51,521 nucleotides of DNA, from positions 12,886 to 64,406 of the forward strand of contig DDLV01000151.1 in NCBI GenBank assembly GCA_002340325.1. Direction: 5' to 3'. Source of the DNA: Glaciecola sp. UBA2563 (GTDB taxonomy: Bacteria; Pseudomonadota; Gammaproteobacteria; Enterobacterales; Alteromonadaceae). Positions 35,420-43,857 of this stretch are shown here, one piece after another; positions within the stretch are counted from its first letter, which is position 1; the number at the start of each line of letters is the position of its first letter. The position numbers and the translations under genes are program-made. The notes beneath the pieces are model-generated. The model was given only the letters and a program-made list of their open reading frames with translations, had not been told where the DNA came from and did not search any database.

Positions 35420-36826
35420 CTAAATAACTCTGCTATAGCGCATTTGATGCATAGGTTGAGCTAAATATTGGTCAAAACTCATACAAATGTTGCGAACGAT
35501 GAGTCGACCTCTGTCGTGCACTATAATTTTTTCTGCATTATCGGTAAGTAGCTTATCCTGCTGCATGCTTTCTAGCGTCTCTAACTCACTCTGGAAGTAC
35601 GTGTCAAAGTCAATGCTATGTTTTTTACCAAATTTCGTTTTATCGACTTCAAAATTACACATAAGCGTGTGGATAAGATCGCGCCTGATAACATCATCTT
35701 GATTTAACACAACACCTTTGACTATTGGCAATGTGTTTTGATCCAACATTGCATAATAGTCATTTAACGACTTAGCGTTTTGTTGGTAGATGTGGCCAAT
35801 GCTTGAAATCGAAGAGCAGCCAAAGCCAATACATGCATTGGCAATGCCTGTCGTATAGCCTTGGAAATTTCTATATAGCGTCTTATTGCGATGCGCAATA
35901 CTGAGTTTGTCATCGGTTTTGGCAAAATGATCCATACCAATAAATTCGTAGCCGAGCGCATTCATGAATGCAATGGCTTGTCGGAACAACGCGAATTTTG
36001 CTGTTGCCGACGGTAGCCAATCATCTTTTATCTTTCGCTGAGCTGCAAACATCTGAGGCATATGCGCATAGCTGAAAAGTGAAACTCTGTCTGGAGAAAT
36101 ATCTTCTACAAGCTGCAGTGTTTCTTCAAAGGTCGATTCGTTTTGGTGTGGTAATCCATAAATCAAATCCAGGTTTACTGAATCAAAACCTAGCTTTTTG
36201 GCATGCGCAATCAGTTTTTTGATATGCGCACTGTCTTGCGTTCGATTAATCGCTTCTTGAACTTTATGATTGGCATCTTGGATGCCAAAACTCACACGCG
36301 TAAATCCCAACGCATAAAGCCGCGTCAAATAATCCAGTGTTACAGTTCTAGGGTCAAGCTCAATAGAGAACTCTGCATTATCTGCAAAAGTGAAATATGC
36401 GTTTAACATGTCTTTGAGACGTTTCATTTGTGCAATGGTCAAAAAGTTGGGCGTACCACCTCCCAAATGCACATCTTTAATTGTACAGCCTTTTAAGGAA
36501 GAAGATTTCAGCAAGAATTCTTTGTGCAAATAATCCAAATACAAGTCCGCTTTATCGTGATGGCGCGTGACTATTTTGTTGCAACCACAGTAGTAACAGA
36601 GCTTATGGCAAAACGGGATATGAATATAAATTGATACTGAGTCGGCATTTTCACTATTGGCTAGTAGCTCATATGCAACGTCGTCTTCGTTGTTATTATA
36701 ATTTTCGGTAAACGCAACTGCCGTAGGGTATGACGTATATCGCGGACCTGATGTATTGTATTTTTGAAGTATGTGTTTATCAAAATAGTCGTCCAATGCC
36801 AACGGACGTGCAGTATCAACAGCCAT
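35420..36826 (-). CDS. hemN: Oxygen-independent coproporphyrinogen III oxidase
   Basis: A 468-residue radical-SAM enzyme that decarboxylates coproporphyrinogen III to protoporphyrinogen IX without oxygen, in haem synthesis. The CxxxCxxC cluster motif is at C73, C77 and C80 in FCHKLCYYC, followed by G81-C82 as in true HemN. The N-terminal GPRYTSYPTAVAF and the internal YGLPHQ and SLFSYAHMP segments also mark genuine HemN rather than HemW, as does the length. The ATG at 36826 (reverse strand) is well supported by the N-terminal match. An FNR-like box lies about 90 bp upstream, as expected for a gene induced at low oxygen. Confidence 0.95.
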   Translation of the reverse strand: MAVDTARPLALDDYFDKHILQKYNTSGPRYTSYPTAVAFTENYNNNEDDVAYELLANSENADSVSIYIHIPFCHKLCYYCGCNKIVTRHHDKADLYLDYLHKEFLLKSSSLKGCTIKDVHLGGGTPNFLTIAQMKRLKDMLNAYFTFADNAEFSIELDPRTVTLDYLTRLYALGFTRVSFGIQDANHKVQEAINRTQDSAHIKKLIAHAKKLGFDSVNLDLIYGLPHQNESTFEETLQLVEDISPDRVSLFSYAHMPQMFAAQRKIKDDWLPSATAKFALFRQAIAFMNALGYEFIGMDHFAKTDDKLSIAHRNKTLYRNFQGYTTGIANACIGFGCSSISSIGHIYQQNAKSLNDYYAMLDQNTLPIVKGVVLNQDDVIRRDLIHTLMCNFEVDKTKFGKKHSIDFDTYFQSELETLESMQQDKLLTDNAEKIIVHDRGRLIVRNICMSFDQYLAQPMHQMRYSRVI

Positions 36827-36910
36827 ATTGTGATCAGCCTTAAAGGAGGTTTGCTCAAAAACGATTCAATAAAAGTGCGTTGATTATTCTCGATATCGTT
36901 GGGTTCGTTA

Positions 36911-36924
36911 TTGATCGAGATTAA
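36911..36924. promoter_or_regulatory. FNR/Anr-like box upstream of hemN
   Basis: TTGATCGAGATTAA differs from the FNR consensus TTGAT-N4-ATCAA at one position of the second half-site. It lies about 90 bp upstream of hemN and 115 bp upstream of the divergent phosphatase gene. FNR control of hemN is well known in gammaproteobacteria. Confidence 0.5.
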
Positions 36925-36943
36925 AGTTGGGACATATTTTTCA

Positions 36944-36961
36944 GTGATATGCCTGTATCAC
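36944..36961. promoter_or_regulatory. Perfect dyad in the hemN/phosphatase divergent region
   Basis: GTGATA and TATCAC flank a six-base centre (36944-36961). The size and symmetry are those of a dimeric regulator site. It is closer to the phosphatase gene (78 bp before its ATG) than to hemN. The regulator is not identifiable. Confidence 0.35.
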
Positions 36962-37038
36962 GAGGTTTTAGTGCTATTTTGCTTACAAAAACGTAACATT
37001 ATTATCAATAATAAACCTCATATGATAAATGATAACGC

Positions 37039-37698
37039 ATGGCAGAATTATTTTTGGTCAGACATGGTCAAGCTTCTTTAGGTACTGATAACTACGATCA
37101 GTTGAGTGATAAAGGAAGCCGCCAAGCGGCTATATTAGCTGAGTATTTCACTGACAATAATATCGTCTTTGACCAATATATTTCAGGCGCTATGCAACGA
37201 CACAAACAAACCATATCTCCTATCGTCGACACTTCGAAAACAGTCATTGACCATGGCTGGAATGAATTTGATTTTGAAGCGGTTATTGGAGCCTACGTCA
37301 CCGAGTTTGATAAAACCCATGAATTGGAATCTGGGAACAAAAAGGTGATTTATAAATTGTTAAAAGAAGCCATGCTTCAATGGTCACAATGCAATATAAA
37401 ACAATCATTACCAGAAACCTGGGTTGAATTTAACAACCGAGTTTCAAATGCGGCTTCAACAATAAGGTTGTCAAATGCAAAAAGAGTGTTAGTGAGCAGC
37501 TCTGGCGGTGCAATAGCTGCGTTTATAGGCTCAATTCTCAATCTGACACCGTCGCATGTTATTAATCTGAATTTGCAAATTCGCAATGCCAGTATTCACC
37601 GATTCTTTTTCAATGAAAATGGCTTCCAGCTGAGCGAATTTAATTCAGTACCGCATTTTTCATCTGCAGAGTTAAAAGAATTTATAACCTATAGCTAA
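37039..37698 (+). CDS. Histidine phosphatase (phosphoglycerate mutase-like) family protein
   Basis: A 219-residue cytoplasmic protein. The family RHG motif is in FLVRHGQASL (residues 5-14) and the second histidine region is in the SSSGGAIAAF segment, where the usual SHG histidine is not obvious, so catalytic detail is uncertain. The start ATG 37039 fits the motif position. It is 15 bp upstream of an acyl-CoA dehydrogenase gene, which places it at the head of the 37039-39909 operon. A similar small phosphatase gene next to an ACAD11-like dehydrogenase is known in Alteromonadales and other proteobacteria. The physiological substrate is unknown. Confidence 0.85.
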   Translation: MAELFLVRHGQASLGTDNYDQLSDKGSRQAAILAEYFTDNNIVFDQYISGAMQRHKQTISPIVDTSKTVIDHGWNEFDFEAVIGAYVTEFDKTHELESGNKKVIYKLLKEAMLQWSQCNIKQSLPETWVEFNNRVSNAASTIRLSNAKRVLVSSSGGAIAAFIGSILNLTPSHVINLNLQIRNASIHRFFFNENGFQLSEFNSVPHFSSAELKEFITYS

Positions 37699-37713
37699 AT
37701 TAGGATATCGCCC

Positions 37714-38934
37714 ATGAATTTTGAATTTAATCAAACCACACAAACGCTCATAAAGTCAGTTGAAGATTTTATGCAGCAGCATATTTATCCTAATGACCAG
37801 ATTTATCGAGAACAATTGCTTACATCAACAAATAAATGGCAGACACCTGATTTAATGTCGGATTTGAAAGAAAAAGCTAAATCCGCTGGGCTGTGGAATT
37901 TATTTTTACCCAAAGAGTATTTGCCCCACGGCGCAGGTTTAACCAATCTTGAATATGCGCCCTTGTGCGAACTAATGGGACGAGTGTTGTGGAGCGGTGA
38001 AGTGTTTAATTGCAGTGCGCCTGATACTGGGAATATGGAGGTATTAGCAAAATATGGCACTGACGCGCAAAAAGAACAATGGTTAACGCCGTTGCTTAAT
38101 GGTGATATTCGTTCAGCGTTTGCCATGACAGAACCCGCAGTTGCCTCCTCAGACGCTACCAATATAGAAACGAATATTCAAAGGGAAGGCGACAACTACG
38201 TGATTAACGGGCGCAAATGGTACACCAGTGGTGCGATGAATGCCTCCTGTAAAATACTCATTGTTATGGGGAAAACCGATCCGAGTGCACCCAAACACCA
38301 ACAGCAATCGCAGATTTTAGTGCCTTTGGATACGCCGGGAGTAAGTGTTGTCAGACCCTTGGCAGCAATGGGGTTTTATGATGAACCTATTGGTCATGCC
38401 GAAGTTCTATTTGATAACGTTGTTGTGCCGTCTACTAATATGATTCTTGGCGAAGGGCGGGGGTTCGAAATTGCCCAAGGCCGACTAGGCCCCGGACGTA
38501 TTCACCACTGTATGCGATTAATTGGTTGCGCGCAACGCGCGCTTGAGATGGCCTGTGAGCGCGTAAATGAGCGCGTCGCCTTTGGGCTGCCGCTGGCTAA
38601 AAAACAATCGGTAAGAGAGTCCATTGCCACCATGTATTGTAATATTGAACAAGCAAGATTGTTGACATTTAAAGCGGCTGACCAGATGGATATCTATGGG
38701 AATAAGGTTGCAAAAAACATGATTGCAGCTATAAAAATCATTGCACCTAAAATGGCGTGTGAAGTTATTGACGAGGCGATACAAATGCATGGCGCATTAG
38801 GCACATCTCAAGATACAGAACTGTCAGCACTTTATGCTTATGCCAGAACGATAAGATTAGCGGATGGGCCAGATCAAGTGCATATGATGCAGTTAGGGCG
38901 CAATGTGATCGCGCAAAATACGAGGACAGAATAA
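37714..38934 (+). CDS. Acyl-CoA dehydrogenase (ACAD11-like)
   Basis: A 406-residue flavoenzyme that introduces the alpha-beta double bond into acyl-CoA. Visible family marks are FAMTEPAVASSDATNI (FAD-binding region, about 137-152), NGRKWYTSGA, then RIHHCMRLIG, AFGLPLAKKQ, and QMHGALGTSQDTELSALYAYART near the C-terminus. The pattern is that of ACAD10/11-type enzymes, several of which act on 4-hydroxyacyl or long branched acids. It lies between the phosphatase and quinone-oxidoreductase genes; its stop is followed immediately by the next ATG (38932-38937). Substrate length is not known. Confidence 0.92.
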   Translation: MNFEFNQTTQTLIKSVEDFMQQHIYPNDQIYREQLLTSTNKWQTPDLMSDLKEKAKSAGLWNLFLPKEYLPHGAGLTNLEYAPLCELMGRVLWSGEVFNCSAPDTGNMEVLAKYGTDAQKEQWLTPLLNGDIRSAFAMTEPAVASSDATNIETNIQREGDNYVINGRKWYTSGAMNASCKILIVMGKTDPSAPKHQQQSQILVPLDTPGVSVVRPLAAMGFYDEPIGHAEVLFDNVVVPSTNMILGEGRGFEIAQGRLGPGRIHHCMRLIGCAQRALEMACERVNERVAFGLPLAKKQSVRESIATMYCNIEQARLLTFKAADQMDIYGNKVAKNMIAAIKIIAPKMACEVIDEAIQMHGALGTSQDTELSALYAYARTIRLADGPDQVHMMQLGRNVIAQNTRTE

Positions 38935-39909
38935 ATGAAAGCAATTGTTTGTCATGACTTCGCCCCTATCGAAGACTTAACATACGAAGATATTGAAACG
39001 CCTGTAGCAAACCACGGTGAAGTTGTTGTTGATGTTCAAGCAGCAGGGGTTAATTTCCCCGATGGCTTGCTAGTGCAAGGGCTTTATCAAATGAAACCTG
39101 AGCTTCCTTTTGTGCCCGGTGGTGAGATTTGCGGCATAGTTAGCAGTATCGGGGAAGGCGTTTCAACGGTAACAGCTGGGCAAAGAGTGATAGGGCTTTG
39201 TCAGCTTGGGGGGTTTGCTGAACAAGTCGTTTTGCCTGCCAGCCATGTGATGACCGTACCTGAGCAAATTCCTTCCGATGAGGCCGCTGCGCTGACAACT
39301 GCCCATGCGACAGCACATCACGCCTTAAAACAAAGAGCGAAACTCAAATCAAATGAGACGGTATTAGTGACAGGTGCCTCAGGTGGAACAGGACTGGCTG
39401 CCGTACAAATTGCAAAAGCGATGGGAGCCACTGTAATTGCCGCGTGTTCATCAAACGAAAAATGTGCGTTAGCGAAAGAGCACGGCGCAGATATTCTCGT
39501 GAATTACAATGAAAATGATCTCAAAGACGCCGTTAAAGACTTAACCAAAGGCAAAGGTGTAGACGTTGTTTATGAATGTGTAGGTGGCGATGTTTTTGCT
39601 GCATGCACAAGGGTAATAGCATGGGCGGGTCGACTATTGGTAATTGGGTTTGCGAGTGGCCATATCCCCAAATTCCCAGTCAATCTTGCGTTGGTTAAGG
39701 GGTATTCCGTCGTTGGTGTGTTTTGGGGGGCTTTTGTCAAACATGAACCGAAAGCATTTTATGAAAATATGCACGAGCTGCTCACGTGGTATGTAAAAGG
39801 AGTTGTTCGCGTCCACGTGGATAAGCGTTTTGCGCTTGAAGATACTGTAGAAGCGCTTGATTATGTTGGTCAGCGAAAAGTAAAAGGCAAAGTTGTAGTT
39901 CTACCCTGA
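38935..39909 (+). CDS. NADPH:quinone oxidoreductase family protein (zinc-less MDR)
   Basis: A 324-residue medium-chain dehydrogenase/reductase without the catalytic zinc ligands. The N-terminal GroES-like fold (AAGVNFPDGLLVQGLYQMKP, then VPGGEICGIV) is followed by a Rossmann domain with TGASGGTGLAAVQIAKAMGA (about 143-162). Members reduce quinones or enoyl thioesters using NADPH. The abutting start and the preceding acyl-CoA dehydrogenase suggest that it acts on an unsaturated acyl intermediate, but this is inference. A hairpin lies just after the stop. Confidence 0.92.
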   Translation: MKAIVCHDFAPIEDLTYEDIETPVANHGEVVVDVQAAGVNFPDGLLVQGLYQMKPELPFVPGGEICGIVSSIGEGVSTVTAGQRVIGLCQLGGFAEQVVLPASHVMTVPEQIPSDEAAALTTAHATAHHALKQRAKLKSNETVLVTGASGGTGLAAVQIAKAMGATVIAACSSNEKCALAKEHGADILVNYNENDLKDAVKDLTKGKGVDVVYECVGGDVFAACTRVIAWAGRLLVIGFASGHIPKFPVNLALVKGYSVVGVFWGAFVKHEPKAFYENMHELLTWYVKGVVRVHVDKRFALEDTVEALDYVGQRKVKGKVVVLP

Positions 39910-39910
39910 T

Positions 39911-39939
39911 AAAAAAATGGCCCCTGGGGGAGGGGCCAT
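39911..39939 (-). terminator. Terminator for the minus-strand gene at 39980
   Basis: ATGGCCCCT and AGGGGCCAT (39917-39939) form a nine-pair stem around GGGGG. Read on the minus strand it is followed by seven T (complement of 39911-39917). On the plus strand there is no T-run, though the hairpin may still slow transcription from the quinone-oxidoreductase side. Confidence 0.8.
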
Positions 39940-39979
39940 AAAATGGCAAAGTTGCCTCTGCCTACCATGTTGAACTGGT

Positions 39980-40291
39980 TCAATGCACTTCGTTTTCATC
40001 TATTGCAGATGGCTTATTCGCCTCTGAAAACGCGAGTGCTGGAAACTTTCTAAATATCTGATTTTGTTTTATCACATAGCGCTCTTCTGCCTTTGTGTTT
40101 TGTGACTCACGTGTATAAAAATCTTTCATTGTTCGATACATGTTTTGTGAAGACATCAACGCGACCGTATTATCCGATATGATGGTACTGTCATCGTTGT
40201 GTCTACTGATATCTAATTCAGACTGACCAACGACTGCACTTTCCTCAGCCATTACACTAAGCATTGTCAACGTAAAAATAATCTTTATCAC
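39980..40291 (-). CDS. Small secreted hypothetical protein
   Basis: The protein has 103 residues, starting at GTG (40289-40291, reverse strand). A hydrophobic N-terminus (IKIIFTLTMLSVMA) looks like a signal peptide cleaved before EESAVVG. The mature part is polar, with no recognised family. A good minus-strand terminator about 40 bp after the stop supports a real transcript. It may belong with the preceding haloalkane dehalogenase gene on the same strand, 150 bp upstream, or be independent. Confidence 0.55.
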   Translation of the reverse strand: MIKIIFTLTMLSVMAEESAVVGQSELDISRHNDDSTIISDNTVALMSSQNMYRTMKDFYTRESQNTKAEERYVIKQNQIFRKFPALAFSEANKPSAIDENEVH

Positions 40292-40441
40292 AAACGTGTT
40301 CCGTAAAATCGATGGATGAATAATAGCGTGGCGGTTCGTCTTTTGATAACACAGCGTCGATACATTGGTATCTGAATCTATAATTAAAGTCGGCGATACG
40401 TGAGGATTTTTTAGGGTGTAATTGGCGCTTACTGTAATTAG

Positions 40442-41347
40442 CTAACGAGACTTGCCCAAGTTTATGATGATGTCAGATAACGCATTTGCACAGTCTTCTT
40501 GTAAAAAGTGACCGCCACCTTTGAGCGTTTGATGAGGTTGGTCTTTTGCACCGGGAATAAGTTTTTGAAATACTTTGTCACCTCCATGCGTTACAGGATC
40601 ACTGTCACTAAAGGCGGTAATAAATGGCTTGTTAAAGGTAGACAGGTTTTTCCAAGCGATTCTATTGTTTTCAGATTCAACATTATCCGGCGATGTGGGT
40701 ACCAGCAGAGGAAAGGCTCTTGCACCTGCTTTATACTCTTCACTAGGAAATGGCGCATTATAGGCGTTAACAACCTCAGATATTAAAGGTGTGCAAGTAG
40801 CACCTTGAATAATCTTGCCAATATTAAATTCCTTATCGTGTCGAGCAAAATTCTGCCATTTTAAGAATGCATCAGGAACCTCGTGATCGCCCGTTGGCAG
40901 CATTGTATTTGCAGCAACGACGGCCCTGAACTTTTCTTGATGAGCTGCGACAAGTCTCAATCCAAGTAAACCGCCCCAATCCTGACAAAAAAGGATGATA
41001 TCCTTCATGGATAGAGCGCTTACTAGCGCTTCCAACCACCTGATGTGTTTGTCATAAGAATAATCTTCAATCCGGGTAAGTTTACTCGATTTTCCAAACC
41101 CGATCAGATCAGGCGCGATTACTCTAAATCCGTGTTGAGCGATAGCGGTAATCATATTTCGATAAAGATAAGACCAGGTGGGTTCACCATGAAGCAGCAG
41201 AACGATTGGATTCGTAATGCTGCCATAATCAACGTAGTGCATTTTTAAAGGCCCGTCTTCTGTAGATGCAACCTCGCAAAAGTTCGGTTGAAAACTGTAA
41301 CCTGGAAGGAGGTCAAAGGCGTCTTTAGGTGTCTCAACTATGGCCAT
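40442..41347 (-). CDS. Haloalkane dehalogenase
   Basis: A 301-residue alpha/beta-hydrolase that cleaves carbon-halogen bonds of haloalkanes to alcohols and halide. The nucleophile aspartate is in CQDWGG (D123), the oxyanion segment is HGEPTWSYLYR (W58 a likely halide-binding tryptophan), and the catalytic histidine is near 280 in GGGHFLQED. The layout resembles the DhlA/DmbC-type subfamily, a common and well-conserved one in marine bacteria. I use the ATG at 41347, where family similarity begins (a frame extension to 41383 adds 12 residues). It is transcribed away from the FadJ-like gene. Confidence 0.88.
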   Translation of the reverse strand: MAIVETPKDAFDLLPGYSFQPNFCEVASTEDGPLKMHYVDYGSITNPIVLLLHGEPTWSYLYRNMITAIAQHGFRVIAPDLIGFGKSSKLTRIEDYSYDKHIRWLEALVSALSMKDIILFCQDWGGLLGLRLVAAHQEKFRAVVAANTMLPTGDHEVPDAFLKWQNFARHDKEFNIGKIIQGATCTPLISEVVNAYNAPFPSEEYKAGARAFPLLVPTSPDNVESENNRIAWKNLSTFNKPFITAFSDSDPVTHGGDKVFQKLIPGAKDQPHQTLKGGGHFLQEDCANALSDIIINLGKSR

Positions 41348-41383
41348 GAGTATGGATGTGTATCTATGAATCAATGTAAACAA

Positions 41384-41663
41384 TTCATTAACATTATATT
41401 AAAGTTTATATTATGACAATGCTCGTTGATTGGTTTTAGTGAATTAATATTCACAAAGTGCACCAATACACTCAATAGCATTTAGAACCAAGACAGCTCA
41501 TTTGCACAAATTCCGCATAAACTGCTCCGAATAAAGAACACAGAAGTTTATTACGCAACAATTATTCCTCGTGGTTATAGAGTTCTATTTAACCAATAAA
41601 TTGGGATTATATGGTTGGCGCGATTAACATTTGTTTATCAACTATATTCACAAAAAAAGTTAA
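41384..41663. promoter_or_regulatory. Divergent promoter region, dehalogenase / FadJ-like
   Basis: 280-316 bp of AT-rich DNA between two divergently transcribed genes, with no open frame of note. An imperfect palindrome of about 24 bp at 41391-41414 (CATTATATTAAAG and its mirror) has the size of a LysR-type or other dimeric operator. No specific regulator can be named. Confidence 0.4.
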
Positions 41664-43787
41664 ATGGGCCAAATAAACTTATCTATATCGACGAAACTCA
41701 TTGATGATATCGCTATTGTAGATATACACAATGCGCCGGTGAATGCGCTGTCAAAAGATGTTCGAATAGGGCTTATGGAAGCGATATCACAATCGATTAA
41801 AAATCCCGAGGTCAATGCCATTCTTCTCAGCAGCCAACTTTCTATATTTAGTGCTGGTGCTGATATTTCTGAATTCTCATCAGGGGATTTGACGCCTGTA
41901 CTACCAGATGTTTTACATCTGATCGAATCATCATCCAAGCCAGTTGTTGCGCTCGTGAATGGTGGCGCTTTTGGCGGTGGACTGGAGCTCGCGTTGGCAT
42001 GCCATTATAGAGTGTCGTTTACATCTGCTCGGGTAGGCTTGCCGGAAGTGCATCTCGGTATTTTACCAGGTGCTGGTGGAACACAGAGATTACCACGCCT
42101 CGTTGGCGCTAAAATCGCGCTTGATATGATTGTAAGTGGACGTCCAAACGCCGCAGATTCGTTGGAAGGATTATTTGATCTTGTTATAGAGCATAGCGAA
42201 GATGCGATGACAGAGGTCGCAGCGTTTGTGCAATCTATAAAAAATGAGCCAATTCCGCGAGTATCCGATATCCCACTTTCAATGGACGATGCTTTAGAGC
42301 AATTGTTTAATGATTACGCTGACAATATTAAAAAACGCTCACGTGGTTTTTTTGCGCCTCTTAAGTGCATAGAAGCAGTTAAACACGGATATACATCGTC
42401 CTTTGACGATGGATTAAATGCTGAAAAAGCGCTTTTCATGCAGTGCATGCAAACACCTCAAGCGCGTGCGCAACAGTACTTCTTTTTTGCAGAGCGTAGT
42501 GCCAGTCACATTATTGGTCTTCCGAAGGACACATCAACGCGAGTCATTGCATCGGTGGGTGTCATTGGCGCCGGTACTATGGGTGGGGGCATCGCGATGA
42601 ATTTTGCGAATGTTGGTATACCCGTTACATTACTTGAACAGCGGCAAGATGCGCTGGACAAGGGGCTAGCACTGATTCGAAAAAACTACGAAAACTCTGC
42701 AAAGAAGGGCAAGTTAACAGCCGAGCAAGTGGAACATAGAATGTCACTTTTGGAGGGCTCAACGGACTACGATTCGCTCTCAGACGTTGATTTGGTGATT
42801 GAAGCAGTTTTTGAGAAACTCGATGTGAAACAAGCTGTATTTAAGCAGCTCGACAAGGTTTGCAAGCAAGGTGCGATCCTCGCAACAAATACATCAACGT
42901 TAGATATCAACCTTATCGCACAAGCAACCGATAGGCCCAGTGATGTCATTGGCCTGCACTTCTTTTCTCCGGCAAATGTAATGAAATTGCTCGAGGTGGT
43001 GCGAGCTGATGAAACGTCAAACGACGTAATTGCGACGGCAATGAAGCTTGCAAAGACAATAAAGAAGGTGGGCGTAATCGTCAAAGTGTGTTTTGGCTTC
43101 GTCGGTAACCGCATGATAGAAGTGTATGCACGTGAGGCTAACAGACTGCTATTAGAGGGGGCAACTCCGGAGCAAGTGGATAAAGTAATCTTTGATTACG
43201 GGTTTCCCATGGGGCCATTCACGATGGGCGATATGGCAGGTTTGGACATAGGTTATTTTGTTAGAGAGTCGCGCAGGGAGTTTATCGCGCATGACCCCTC
43301 TTACTGCATTGTTGCTGACCAACTAGTTGAACAGGGGCGGGTTGGTTTGAAGGTAGGTAAAGGTGCTTATTTGTACGAACAGGGAAGCAGAAAACCTGTA
43401 CCAGACCCTGAAGTTATTAGAATTGCCGAACAAAAAGCAAAGGAACTTGGCATAACACGCCGCCCAAGCGACGAGATTAGCGAGCAAGAAATAATTGAGC
43501 GTTGCATTTACCCGTTAGTTAACGAGGGTGCTGAGATACTCGCCGAGGGTATTGCGCAACGCGCAAGTGATATCGATGTCATTTATGTGTATGGCTATGG
43601 TTACCCTGTCTATAGAGGTGGACCTATGCAATACGCAGATGAGATTGGCTTATCTCACATTCTTCAAAGATTACAACATTATCAAGAGACACTTGGCGAA
43701 TACGGTAAGGCATGGTTCACCCCTTCAGAAATGTTGGTACAGCTTGTCAAAGATTCAAAAACGTTTGCAAGCATAGATAAAGAATGA
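41664..43787 (+). CDS. Bifunctional enoyl-CoA hydratase / 3-hydroxyacyl-CoA dehydrogenase (FadJ/FadB-like)
   Basis: A 707-residue beta-oxidation enzyme. The N-terminal crotonase domain (about 1-190) has SAGADISEF and GGAFGGGLELALACHYR. The dehydrogenase Rossmann domain begins at about 298 with GVIGAGTMGGGIAMNFA (GAGTMG at 302-307), and the C-terminal 3HCDH domains include HFFSPANVMKLLEVV and FGFVGNRMIEVY. Length and order match FadJ/peroxisomal multifunctional enzymes. It converts enoyl-CoA to 3-ketoacyl-CoA. It is 70 bp upstream of the second acyl-CoA dehydrogenase gene and probably cotranscribed with it. No thiolase gene lies in this window. Confidence 0.93.
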   Translation: MGQINLSISTKLIDDIAIVDIHNAPVNALSKDVRIGLMEAISQSIKNPEVNAILLSSQLSIFSAGADISEFSSGDLTPVLPDVLHLIESSSKPVVALVNGGAFGGGLELALACHYRVSFTSARVGLPEVHLGILPGAGGTQRLPRLVGAKIALDMIVSGRPNAADSLEGLFDLVIEHSEDAMTEVAAFVQSIKNEPIPRVSDIPLSMDDALEQLFNDYADNIKKRSRGFFAPLKCIEAVKHGYTSSFDDGLNAEKALFMQCMQTPQARAQQYFFFAERSASHIIGLPKDTSTRVIASVGVIGAGTMGGGIAMNFANVGIPVTLLEQRQDALDKGLALIRKNYENSAKKGKLTAEQVEHRMSLLEGSTDYDSLSDVDLVIEAVFEKLDVKQAVFKQLDKVCKQGAILATNTSTLDINLIAQATDRPSDVIGLHFFSPANVMKLLEVVRADETSNDVIATAMKLAKTIKKVGVIVKVCFGFVGNRMIEVYAREANRLLLEGATPEQVDKVIFDYGFPMGPFTMGDMAGLDIGYFVRESRREFIAHDPSYCIVADQLVEQGRVGLKVGKGAYLYEQGSRKPVPDPEVIRIAEQKAKELGITRRPSDEISEQEIIERCIYPLVNEGAEILAEGIAQRASDIDVIYVYGYGYPVYRGGPMQYADEIGLSHILQRLQHYQETLGEYGKAWFTPSEMLVQLVKDSKTFASIDKE

Positions 43788-43857
43788 ATAGGACACAAAG
43801 TAAACTAAACGCCAAATGTATTGGCCGTGCTAGATAAAATAGAGGTTTAACGTCGTT

